DNA of 64,000 nt from Setoptus koraiensis (taxonomy: Eukaryota; Arthropoda): NCBI GenBank assembly GCA_048013815.1, contig CM106585.1, positions 20,956,001-21,020,000 of the forward strand. Reading direction: 5' to 3'. The notes beneath the pieces are model-generated. The model was not told where the DNA came from and did not search any database. It worked only from the letters and a program-made list of their open reading frames with translations. The number at the start of each line of letters is the position of its first letter. Positions within the stretch are counted from its first letter, which is position 1. Shown in pieces: positions 23,603 to 31,948 of the stretch. A program made the position numbers and the translations under genes.

Positions 23603-24384
23603 AGGTTGATGTAGCGATTAGGTCTTCACTTAGATCTTGATGAAACTTCCGGTGTGGGTCGACCTTGACCCCAATAGAACGGAAAAAGTAGTCCGGAAGT
23701 GCGGAAACTTCCGGTTCCGGTTTTACTTAATTACAATATAAATAAATACAATCCGGATATTACAAGGGTTGGAAGACCGGAAGTGACCAAATTATTGCTC
23801 TGCAGCGCTCGGGGATGAACATGCGGTGTGTCTGAGAACTCGGCCTTCGGCCTCGTATTCTGGAGGCCGGCACATCTCCTTCGTCGCCCAAGCAACGACT
23901 GCGTGCGACGGGAACCCTTCGGGTAGGGTTGATGAGCGCTTCGGGTTTCGGGATTCGCCCTCAGCCCTCCGCTCAGATGACTGCCATCCATGCACGGGTG
24001 TAGCGATCGGCGTGATGACGTGTATAGGCCAGAACAAGAAGAGTACTGAGATGTAATGACTAAAACAAAAGCCAATACATGATGTCGCCCAGTCTATTCA
24101 CAGAATGGGTCCGCTGCTCGCATCCGGCCACACTTCTTGTTTAAATAATCCCCGATATCTCGTGAACCGGAAGTCATGGGAGATCAATTTTGATTTCATC
24201 GTTCTCCGCTAGGTGATATCTACTTGATTATGAGTTTTCAGAGCTCTATCTCGATATTTTTGAATTTCCGGAACCGGAAGTTTCTGCACTTCCGGACCAC
24301 TCAAATCGTGATATGGGGCCTCTATCGAGCCCGTGTGTGAAGTTTAAACGAATTCCGAGTGGAGACCTAATCGCTACAACACCC
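23603..24384. mobile_element. CCGGAAGT-rich TIR element, copy 1
   Basis: The left end has GTAGCGATTAGGTC, then GATCTTGATGAAACTTC. The right end is the inverted counterpart: GAAGTTTAAACGAATTC, then GACCTAATCGCTACAACACC. ACTTCCGG/CCGGAAGT motifs recur in both orientations near both ends (for example 23647, 23695, 23710 and 24262-24300). The middle (about 23800-24005) is GC-rich and full of small hairpins such as GGCCTTCGGCC and ACCCTTCGGGT. No transposase frame is visible, so it is nonautonomous or a remnant. A longer copy is at 28817-29727 and a degraded one at 30830-31035. Confidence 0.65.
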
Positions 24385-24640
24385 GTTGAATTTAGCACAT
24401 AGAATGCTGAGCGCGCGAAACACTAACTAGACGCGATTAGCACGCTCAATGCTGAGATGCTCACTAGATGAATAGAACTCACTAGAACAGTAGAAGCTAC
24501 TCAGAATAACTACTGCTTCTCAGCACTGTTAATGCTATTGTAGATAAAACTAGACGAGAGTAGTACGCTCAATGCTGCGATGCTAACTAGATGAATTTAG
24601 CACAGAGGAAGGCTAGCTGCATACAATTCGGATCTATTGA
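24385..24640. repeat. Family D repeats, second location
   Basis: Units with GAATTTAGCACA, GCTGAGATGCTCACTAG and GAAGGCTAGCTGCATACAATT match the array at 22080-22480. Confidence 0.55.
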
Positions 24641-24686
24641 ACGACTAAAGACAGATAGAGGCGAGACGAAACAAAAGATCCACAAG

Positions 24687-24975
24687 CATCCGAAATTTCT
24701 CTCTGTTCCGAAAACGACCTATTGATGGGTGATCATCCTTGCACAGATTGTTGTGAGCAACATGCACAACACACACACCGAGCATCATCAAAACGGATAG
24801 GTGGAAACATGTTCAGATATCACGATATTCACATGACATCCTTCATCCGAAATTTCTCTCTTTGTTTCAGAAACGAGCTATCGATGGATGATCATACTTG
24901 CTCAGATGGTTGTGCGCAACATGCACAACACACACACGGATTATCATCAAAACAGATAGGTGGGAACACCGCTCG
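24687..24975 (+). repeat. 157-bp direct repeat, two copies
   Basis: Copy 1 starts at 24687 and copy 2 at 24844; both begin CATCCGAAATTTCTCTCT. A frame running 24722-25039 (+) reads both copies in one phase: DHPCTDCCEQHAQHTH in the first and DHTCSDGCAQHAQHTH in the second. Spacing between equivalent codons is a multiple of three and no stop interrupts. It has no signal peptide or known domain, so coding status is open. Confidence 0.65.
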
Positions 24976-25009
24976 GTTGTCTACTGAAGGTATATATTCT
25001 ACGCTGAAC

Positions 25010-25540
25010 TTCTTCTCTTTTACGCTGTCTTTTATGTGATGATATCTGGTATCTATATTTTACGTTCGTTGGTTGAATTGGTTGACTGTGATTATTTTTA
25101 TGGCCGACTGATTGTCGATGTACAGAATTGGTCGTTCTTGGTTCTCATAAATTTCACTCAACAACTGCTGGCTCCAAAGAAGCTCTCGTGATGTCAGGCT
25201 CGCAGCTATGTACTCGGCTTCGGTGCTGCTCAATGCCACGAGTGATTGTTGTCTGGACTTATAAATTTTGGGCCAGCCAGAAAAGTAAATAGCAAGCCCC
25301 GTGATGGATTTTCTGTTTGTACAGTCGGACGCCCAGTCTGAGTATGCGTGAAGCCGTATCTTCCCCCCTTTGCTATAGTCGGATGTGCCTTTGACATAGC
25401 TGAGCAGGTACTTGGCTGCGCTCCAGTGTTTCTGGTACGGCTTTGCATTGTGCCTGGTCAGTACGTTAACGGCGAATGTAATGTCGGCCAACCAAGCCAC
25501 CAAATTCGCAATGTCGAACAGTCTATGGCTCTCTAGTAAG
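25010..25540 (-). mobile_element. Ty1/copia LTR retrotransposon remnant (RNase H region)
   Basis: A fossil fragment of a copia-family polyprotein on the minus strand. It covers the end of the reverse transcriptase region and RNase H, with the recognisable blocks VKGTSDYSKGG, YSDWASDCTNRKSITG, LSSTEAEYIA and IDNQSAIKI. The element is broken: gag, protease, integrase, most of reverse transcriptase and both LTRs are absent. The surviving coding stretch is well preserved, suggesting a fairly recent loss, but no LTR pair is available to date it. Confidence 0.85.
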
Positions 25541-25560
25541 CGAAAATTGGCAATTTTATT
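25493..25560. repeat. Segment duplicated at 29741-29807
   Basis: GCCACCAAATTCGCA, CTATGGCT and GCGAAAATTGGCAATTTTAT occur here and at 29741-29807 in the same order. This copy overlaps the upstream edge of the copia remnant and ends where family B begins. Confidence 0.65.
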
Positions 25561-25625
25561 AGCGCTTAATTTTAATTAAGTAGCTACTGGGGTAGTGATG
25601 ATGGATACGTTTATTCACGTGACTA
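25561..25625. repeat. Repeat family B copy
   Basis: AGCGCTTAATTTTAATTAAG, then TAGCTACTGGGGTAGTGATGATGG and TTTATTCACGTGAC. It directly abuts the copia remnant. Confidence 0.6.
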
Positions 25626-25689
25626 TGTAATCCTATGGAGGTTTGACTAGGTCAAATTTGTGAGGGGTTCGGTGGTGACAAATCGACAT

Positions 25690-26032
25690 TCGAAAATTGA
25701 AAATTTGAATTCCTAATGATAGTCTCATCTGCTCGTTCGATGTTCGATGGTCAGAGTTCCGTGGTCAGTGTTCGATGGTGACAATTCGAACTTCGAAATT
25801 CAAAATTGAAATTTCGAATTTGTGATAAGGGTTTCAGCTGCTCGTTCGATGTTCGATGGTCAGAGTTCCGTGGTCAGTGTTCGATGGTCAGAGTTCGATG
25901 GTCAGAGTTCGGTGGTCAGAGTCCGATGGTCACATTTCGAAGTTCGATGGTCACATTTCGAACTTCGCTGGTGACAATTCGAAGTTCGCTGGTGACAATT
26001 CGAAGTTCGCTGGTGACAAAGTGTGCACCATT
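25690..26032. repeat. TTCGA-rich minisatellite
   Basis: A segment of about 110 bp ending GTTCGATGTTCGATGGTCAG is duplicated (25690-25780 and 25795-25880). It continues as a 15-21-bp array of GGTCAGAGTTCGAT, then three clean GTGACAATTCGAAGTTCGCT units. A related TCGAAC-rich patch is at 30366-30490. Confidence 0.7.
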
Positions 26033-26201
26033 GACTAATTGGTGTGTCTAACTAAATTACTCATTGTGATAATTTCTTTCTCCCTGTGATTCTTTCTCCT
26101 GTTGGGGACTTGGAGTTGATTTTATAGAGTGAGCTTTCTTGTAGCAAATGATGTAATTTTCTAAATAGGTTCTTAATGATTTCGATCCACCTTGTTTTTC
26201 G

Positions 26202-26292
26202 GATGGACGAGTATCGTTCGAATGGAGATGTGAGTATGTGAGAACATGTCGGAAATGAACAACTATGCCTGTTAGATCAGAGTAGCCGTAAA
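26202..26292. repeat. Repeat family C copy
   Basis: GGACGAGTATCGTTCGAATG through ATGCCTGTTAGATCAGAGTAG. It resembles both arms of the foldback at 29884-30112. Confidence 0.6.
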
Positions 26293-26293
26293 G

Positions 26294-26647
26294 ATGGCAA
26301 AATCTATCCAAGCTCCTCAAATTCCCATCGTACGCTTGGGTACGAAATTTGGTAAGATTCTAATAGTCGGTTTCGCCATAATGAGTAATTTAGTTGAGGA
26401 ATCAAGCTCCTCGGATGAGGCCACACAAATATACAACCCCGGTATGGTTTCCAGTAAGGATAAATCGAAACCTTTGAGACGCAAACGATCCAAAGGTGGT
26501 ATCGAAAAGGATAAAGTTGACTACTGGAGGTTGTTCGACGTTCCTTCCTTCGATTTGGACCCAAGTCCTTCGCTAGACAATGATGAGCTACTGGTGATGA
26601 TCTCGACAGTGACCTGGGCAAGAAACGATTTTCAGTCCTGGCAATAA
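26294..26647 (+). CDS. Open frame of 117 codons, uncertain
   Basis: ATG at 26294 opens a frame with a short hydrophobic stretch (ILIVGFAIM), an acidic-serine patch, a basic cluster (PLRRKRSKGG) and an acidic C-terminal part. The start codon lies inside or beside a family C repeat, and the stop lies in the first bases of the tandem unit beginning at 26628, so both ends are borrowed from repeats. I do not recognise a family. It could be a decayed exon or chance. Confidence 0.2.
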   Translation: MAKSIQAPQIPIVRLGTKFGKILIVGFAIMSNLVEESSSSDEATQIYNPGMVSSKDKSKPLRRKRSKGGIEKDKVDYWRLFDVPSFDLDPSPSLDNDELLVMISTVTWARNDFQSWQ

Positions 26648-27455
26648 TTCTCTATGACAAGAGACTGAGGCTCCAGAGGCCCCCAAAGCGAAAAACAGCA
26701 ACGCCGCCTAGTGGCTATTAATAGTGATAACAATAATAGTAGAACTAAAGTAAGTATAATTGACATTTAATTTAATTTTATTACATTGAATATTATCTAT
26801 AAATTCAAGACTAATCTTCTTTTCATCCTTTTCTTCTCTCCTTTTAGATGGCCAACAATAATTTTTACAATTGCACCATCACGGCACCCACCCCTGGCAT
26901 CATGGCGCCAAACAACGGCAGACCAGGGCGTGGAGGACGCGGAGCACGCGGTGGACGCGGAGCACGCGGAAGTGGGCGAGGCACCTCGACCCACCCACCT
27001 CGCAACAACAACAACCGCAGCACCAGCAACAACAGCATGCCAACGCCCTCCCATCCCATCGGATGAAGCCGCCCTCGAGGCCAGGATTAGAACTCTAACC
27101 GGCGTCCTCGAGGGCGTGCGTAGCTCTCGGTTGGCCGCCGAGAAAGCTGCCGCGGAGGCGTCGGCTGTGGCCGCCGCTGCTCGCACCAAACGGCGTCTGG
27201 CCCGACAGCAGCACCGCGATTTAGAATCGGAGCAACCCCATCAGCAACCCCATCAGCAACCCCAGCAGCAACTCCAGCAGCCACCTCACGAGCAACTCCA
27301 GCTGCAACCTCAGGAGCAGCAACAGCTGCAACCTCAGCAGCAACAGCTGCAACAACAACTACAGCATCCGGATCGGCTCACCACCCCGGATATTCTTCAT
27401 CCAATGGATACGGTGGATGCCGATCCGCATAGCCAAAATTTGAATTAATAATAAT
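26628..27455 (+). repeat. Tandem transcription-unit-like repeat, copy 1 (828 bp)
   Basis: It starts ATTTTCAGTCCTGGC, which contains the arthropod initiator TCAGT. A leader of about 117 bases follows, then a 98-base intron with strong signals (26750-26847; GTAAGT to a long pyrimidine run and TTTTAG). An ATG comes immediately after the acceptor. The unit ends in TTGAATTAATAATAAT. Copy 2 at 27498-28379 looks identical outside three repeat-length differences of 18, 12 and 24 bases, which account exactly for the 54-base size difference. An initiator at the 5' edge and a TAA tail at the 3' edge recall non-LTR retroelements; a duplicated host gene is the alternative. Confidence 0.8.
26848..27066 (+). 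CDS. Arg/Gly-rich 72-aa peptide, copy 1
   Basis: ATG directly follows a strong 3' splice site (TTCTTCTCTCCTTTTAG), so the start is well defined. The product begins MANNNFYNCTITAPTPGIM, continues into GGRGAR repeats like RGG-box RNA-binding regions, then an Asn/Ser-rich end and a stop at 27066. A second, overlapping frame is open through this region and on to 27448. Its later part reads ALEARIRTLTGVLEGV, then an Ala-rich helix and a Pro/Gln-rich segment. That second frame has no upstream ATG, so how or whether it is translated is unknown. RNA binding is inferred from composition only. Confidence 0.45.
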   Translation: MANNNFYNCTITAPTPGIMAPNNGRPGRGGRGARGGRGARGSGRGTSTHPPRNNNNRSTSNNSMPTPSHPIG

Positions 27456-27497
27456 ACCCAAATTGGGCGTGGTACGTGTTCCGAACAATAACCAACA

Positions 27498-28379
27498 ATT
27501 TTCAGTCCTGGCAATAATTCTCTATGACAAGAGACTGAGGCTCCAGAGGCCCCCAAAGCGAAAAACAGCAACGCCGCCTAGTGGCTATTAATAGTGATAA
27601 CAATAATAGTAGAACTAAAGTAAGTATAATTGACATTTAATTTAATTTTATTACATTGAATATTATCTATAAATTCAAGACTAATCTTCTTTTCATCCTT
27701 TTCTTCTCTCCTTTTAGATGGCCAACAATAATTTTTACAATTGCACCATCACGGCACCCACCCCTGGCATCATGGCGCCAAACAACGGCAGACCAGGGCG
27801 TGGAGGACGCGGAGCACGCGGTGGACGCGGAGCACGCGGTGGACGCGGAGCACGCGGAAGTGGGCGAGGCACCTCGACCCACCCACCTCGCAACAACAAC
27901 AACCGCAGCACCAGCAACAACAGCATGCCAACGCCCTCCCATCCCATCGGATGAAGCCGCCCTCGAGGCCAGGATTAGAACTCTAACCGGCGTCCTCGAG
28001 GGCGTGCGTAGCTCTCGGTTGGCCGCCGAGAAAGCTGCCGCGGAGGCGTCGGCTGTGGCCGCCGCTGCTCGCACCAAACGGCGTCTGGCCCGACAGCAGC
28101 ACCGCGATTTAGAATCGGAGCAACCCCATCAGCAACCCCATCAGCAACCCCATCAGCAACCCCAGCAGCAACTCCAGCAGCCACCTCACGAGCAACTCCA
28201 GCTGCAACCTCAGGAGCAGCAACAGCTGCAACCTCAGCAGCAACAACAGCTGCAACCTCAGCAGCAACAGCTGCAACAACAACTACAGCATCCGGATCGG
28301 CTCACCACCCCGGATATTCTTCATCCAATGGATACGGTGGATGCCGATCCGCATAGCCAAAATTTGAATTAATAATAAT
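27498..28379 (+). repeat. Tandem transcription-unit-like repeat, copy 2 (882 bp)
   Basis: Same leader, intron (27620-27717) and coding layout as copy 1. The two copies are separated by about 42 bases that include AATACCCAAATTGGGC, a motif also present at about 30773. The near-identity implies very recent duplication or homogenisation. All three length differences are multiples of three and lie in coding repeats. Confidence 0.8.
27718..27954 (+). CDS. Arg/Gly-rich 78-aa peptide, copy 2
   Basis: The same product as at 26848 with one extra GGRGAR unit (18 bases). The overlapping second frame continues to 28372 and carries extra Pro-His-Gln-Gln and Gln-Gln-Leu-Gln-Pro repeats, again in whole codons. 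Both frames staying open in both copies may reflect recency more than constraint. Confidence 0.45.
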   Translation: MANNNFYNCTITAPTPGIMAPNNGRPGRGGRGARGGRGARGGRGARGSGRGTSTHPPRNNNNRSTSNNSMPTPSHPIG

Positions 28380-28436
28380 CGATCAAATTTATTTAATATA
28401 CTGGTTTTTTGTTTGGTCTCTCTTGATTTCTTTTTA

Positions 28437-28540
28437 TCGCTTAATTTTAATTAAGTTGCTATTGGGGTGGTGATGATGACTAGGTTTATTCACGTGACAG
28501 AACGAATCAGTGCTATTTTTTTTAGCGCTTGATTTTAATT
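28437..28540. repeat. Repeat family B, one copy plus a partial second
   Basis: CGCTTAATTTTAATTAAG starts at 28438 and runs to ATCAGTGCT. A second AGCGCTTGATTTTAATTAAG begins at 28526, about 88 bases later. Confidence 0.6.
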
Positions 28541-28816
28541 AAGGGCTTATGATGTAGTGCTGTGGGATCCTGAAGATCACGCATGAATATCCACGCACGG
28601 TATGATGGTGGATACTAAATTCGTGCATTTCACAGGATATTCACCAATTGTGCTATGGTGATTCACGCGCTGTGTGCTTGTGAATACTCCGACTTTGTAT
28701 GCCAGTGAATATTCACGTACCGATTTATTTGCGGATATTCACAGTTTTCGATCTTTAGAGTCACGCGCTGTGTGCTTGCAAACATTAGCACTAGTATAAT
28801 CAGTGCTTAGTGAGTG
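28541..28816. repeat. Unassigned repeat-like sequence with a duplicated 18-mer
   Basis: TCACGCGCTGTGTGCTTG occurs at 28663-28680 and 28761-28778. GATATTCAC and GAATATTCACG variants recur between. The family is unknown. Confidence 0.5.
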
Positions 28817-29727
28817 AGTAGGCTTAGCGATTAGGTCCCCACTCAGATCTTGATGAAACTTCCGGTGCGGGTCCCCCTTGACCCCAATAGAATGGAAAAA
28901 GTGGTCCGGAAGTGCGGAAACTTCCGGTTCCGGTTTTACAAAAAGTTGAAGCTAGAGCTCCAAGATTCACCATAGAGACGTTTCAAGCTACGCTGAACAC
29001 GATGACATAATTTTCAGCTTTGTGCGACTTCCGGTTTTCGAGATATAGAGATATTACTAGGGTTAGAAGACCGGAAGTGACCAAATTATTGCTTCGCTGC
29101 GCTCGGGGATGCACATGCGGTGTGTCTGAGAACTCGGCCTGCGGCCTCGTATTCTGGAGGCCGTCACATCTCCGTCGTCGCTCCCGCGACGACTGCGTGC
29201 GACGGGAACCCTTCGGGTAGAGTTGATGAGCGCTTCGGGTATCGGGCTGCGCCCTCTACCCTCCGCTCACATGACTGCAATCCATGCACAGATGTAGGGA
29301 GAAAGACGAAAAAAACCGACAAAAAATGAAAACAAATGGGACAAGAGGATATGGATAATTATTTGATTTTTATTATATCAATGTGATGACTGATATATGA
29401 CCCAATACATGGTGTTGCTCACTCTATGCACGGGATGGGTCGGCTGACCGCATCCGCACAGACCCGGCCACACCTCTTAATCAAATAAACCTTGATATCT
29501 CCTGAACCGGAATTGATGGGGGATCGATTTTGATTTCATCATTCTCCGCTAGGTGTCATCTACTAGATTCTGAATTTTCAGAGCTCTATCTTGATATTTT
29601 TGTATTTCCGGAACCGGAAGTTTCCGCACTTCCGGACTACTCAACTCGTAATATAGGGCCCCTACGGGGCCCACGTGTGAAGTTTCATCGAATTCTGAGT
29701 GGGGACCTAATCGCTACAACACCCGAA
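28817..29727. mobile_element. CCGGAAGT-rich TIR element, copy 2
   Basis: Colinear with copy 1 but about 130 bp longer. The left end is TTAGCGATTAGGTC, then GATCTTGATGAAACTTCCGG. The right end is GAAGTTTCATCGAATTC, then GACCTAATCGCTACAACACC. It has the same GC-rich hairpin core (about 29090-29300) with GGCCTGCGGCC and ACCCTTCGGGT. A 69-codon frame in the core is not conserved as an intact frame in copy 1, so I do not call a gene. Confidence 0.65.
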
Positions 29728-29740
29728 AAATTCATTCGAA

Positions 29741-29807
29741 AGCCACCAAATTCGCACTGTCGATCAGTCAATCTATGGCTATCTAGTGTGCGAAAATTGG
29801 CAATTTT
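29741..29807. repeat. Second copy of the 25493-25560 segment
   Basis: Same ordered blocks as at 25493, directly after the right end of the CCGGAAGT element and without the copia RNase H sequence. Confidence 0.6.
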
Positions 29808-29883
29808 ATCTTGACAAACTTGGAAACTATGGCTGATTTTCGAAAATAAAATAGTGCATGAAAATGCGGATGCATCATAGCGA

Positions 29884-30112
29884 TCAAGTATCGTTCAAAT
29901 ATAGATGCGAGTATGTGATAACATGTCGGAGTTGAACATCTATGCCTGTCGAATCAGAGTAGCCGAGAAGATGACATAATAAATAAATGTTCTTCAAATT
30001 CCTATCACAACGTGATACACATGCTGACCGACTACTCTGATCTGACAGGCATACATGTTCATCTCTGGCATGGTGTAACATACTCGCATCCAAATTCCAA
30101 CGATACTCGTCT
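29884..30112. mobile_element. Foldback (hairpin) element
   Basis: The left arm 29885-29966 (GTATCGTTCAAATATAGATG through ATGCCTGTCGAATCAGAGTAG) pairs by eye at roughly 80% with the inverted arm 30028-30110, around a spacer of about 60 bases. Each arm is a family C repeat. No coding sequence is present. Confidence 0.6.
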
Positions 30113-30116
30113 ATCC

Positions 30117-30165
30117 AAAAAATTAAGCGCTCGAGATACTGACGGAATCAGTATCACTTGTTATT
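30117..30165. repeat. Single family A terminus
   Basis: AAAATTAAGCGCTC, then GGAATCAGTATCACTTG. It lies immediately after the foldback element. Confidence 0.6.
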
Positions 30166-30365
30166 TTGATGCTGGCGTATTCGTCTGCTCGAGATGCATC
30201 GTATCGCATCAAGCTTTTTGCATTAAGTTAGCTCGAGCACGACAATATCTGTTTCATCACTCCCCAGTCTCTCCCTAAATCTCCCTGAAATAGCCCAATT
30301 CTCTCCCAATTCCTCTATAATCAGCCTGAAAAATCTCAAAAAAGCCCGAAAAACCCCAGAAACTA

Positions 30366-30490
30366 CATGAAAAGTCCCTGTCGAACTAAAGTCGTGTCGA
30401 ACAAATGCACTGTCGAACGAATGTACTGTTGAAATTTCGTACGTCGGGCATGAGCGCTGTCGAACGAGTGTTCGTCGAACGAACGGCGGT
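30366..30490. repeat. TGTCGAAC-rich degenerate repeat
   Basis: Repeated TGTCGAACNAA units of about 18-20 bases, similar in flavour to the TTCGA array at 25690-26032. Confidence 0.5.
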
Positions 30491-30525
30491 AACAAACTAT
30501 CTATGCACCTACGATCATTCACTAG

Positions 30526-30572
30526 AAAAATTAAGCGCTCTTATACTGGTATAATCAGTTTAACATGTATTC
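30526..30572. repeat. Single family A terminus
   Basis: AAAAATTAAGCGCTC, then TATAATCAGTTTAACATG, preceded by CATTCACTAG exactly as at 20576. Confidence 0.6.
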
Positions 30573-30639
30573 TTTTCCTGTGGCTTCTAGGAATGATCTA
30601 CAATAGGTGGTCACCGGATGTTCGTGCGGGTGGGTACGG

Positions 30640-30829
30640 CTGATAGTACCCTCCATGTGCCCTTAAATACCTTGAAATACCCACAATGCGGTACCTCGGG
30701 TATCCCGAGAACGAAGAGTTTAAGCTCTTCCGGAATACGTTTGCAGGTATCAGGGTACGATACCCTACCCAAAATACCCAAATTGGGCTTGGTCGCTGTC
30801 CGCTACTATAACCAGTTTTCTTTGCCAAT
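30640..30829. repeat. ATACCC-rich repeat
   Basis: Multiple ATACCC/GGGTA motifs in both orientations, ending AATACCCAAATTGGGC. The same 16-mer lies between the tandem units at about 27453. Confidence 0.5.
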
Positions 30830-31035
30830 ATTATGAGAACCGGAAATTGTAAAAATCTGAAATTGACGTCATTGCGTTAGACATGCTCAGAAAAGGCTGT
30901 ACACCGGGCTACAAGCTTGTATCTCTGGTTTTTTTTGAAACCGGAAGTTCCTGCGCTTCGAATTTGTTATTGCGGGGCACTGTATGCCCTGTGTGCGAAG
31001 TTTCATTGAAATCGAAGTGTGGCGCTCTTGTATAG
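30830..31035. mobile_element. Degraded right-end copy of the CCGGAAGT element
   Basis: AACCGGAAATTG and GAAACCGGAAGTTCCTGCGC, then GTGTGCGAAGTTTCATTGAA, follow the order of the right halves of copies 1 and 2. The inverted terminus itself is not recognisable. Confidence 0.45.
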
Positions 31036-31721
31036 GAGATCCGGGTATTTGTATGAATATTAATGTCGACCTGCAGTACATAACAAGAACGAGAATTGTA
31101 TTAACTAATAAGCTGTATACAAACTGCAACCCACGAGTCCAACAATCTCCGACAGTGTGCTAAAGAGTGACCGCACAGTTTATACACCTCAGGATGCACG
31201 CGCCAAGAACAGGTGAAACGGGTGCTGACGAGGACTAGGGGGCCAGAACTCATTACAGTTAGTCGTCAGCATAACTTATCTTGTGTCAGTGTATTTGTGC
31301 GCGTGTGTTGAGAGGCGTAAATGTCTCGAGGCAACTGCTAACTGTTTTTGGGTCTGTTGGGCGTGAGTCACCAGCGACAGCAACAACCATACCGGCAGTA
31401 ACGGCGACGCTAACAACAACAGAGAAGCGTACACATGAATCACACATGTTTTGACACGCAAAAACAGTAGAGCACACAATGTGTAATGCAGATAACACCT
31501 AGGGGCGCAAATACAAATAGAGATACTAACAGATTAGAAATATTGCGCACATTACGTAAGCGCCCTTGATCATTGTTTGTTGTTTCATTAGTAGCAGTGG
31601 TAAGGGTACAAGAACTAACTGTAAATGGAACACTATTAAACACTGCTCTGCGTGTATGTCTGTCTGCTTGTTTGTCTGCTTGTCTGTCCGTATAATAGTC
31701 AGTTAGAATAGAAGCTGTTAA
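31036..31721. other. Intergenic sequence at the right edge of the repeat block
   Basis: The sequence returns to the composition seen in the gene introns, with CAACAACAG and TCTGTCTG tracts. No gene is seen. Confidence 0.4.
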
Positions 31722-31821
31722 TGGTGGTCGACAACAACAACGACAACAACAACGACAACAACAACGACAGCCACGGCGACAACGACAACGTCAACGACAC
31801 CAGCACCAGCGGCACCGGCAG

Positions 31822-31883
31822 AGGTGGCGGCATATAGCGACGATTGCGAGTTGAAAGGAGAAGACATCATTAAGATAAAGTTG
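31822..31883 (+). CDS. Candidate penultimate exon, weak
   Basis: One frame reads VAAYSDDCELKGEDIIKIKL and ends TTG|GTGAGA in phase 0. The upstream part is Thr/Pro/Ala-rich from an ACA repeat, and its true 5' edge is unknown; AG at 31820-31821 is one option, but with a poor pyrimidine tract. The case rests on phase match with 31949-32029, a 65-base intron with good signals, and clustered cysteines across the junction. No family is recognised. Confidence 0.22.
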
Positions 31884-31948
31884 GTGAGACATTCTCACAT
31901 TAATTAGTTGAGATCATCGTCATTTTTTGTTTGTTTACTATCTTGCAG

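Noticed and set aside
26797-28184. Minus-strand Ala/Val/Pro-rich frames across the tandem units
   Set aside because: Mirror frames of the GGRGAR and CAG-rich coding repeats; all splice and start signals are on the plus strand.
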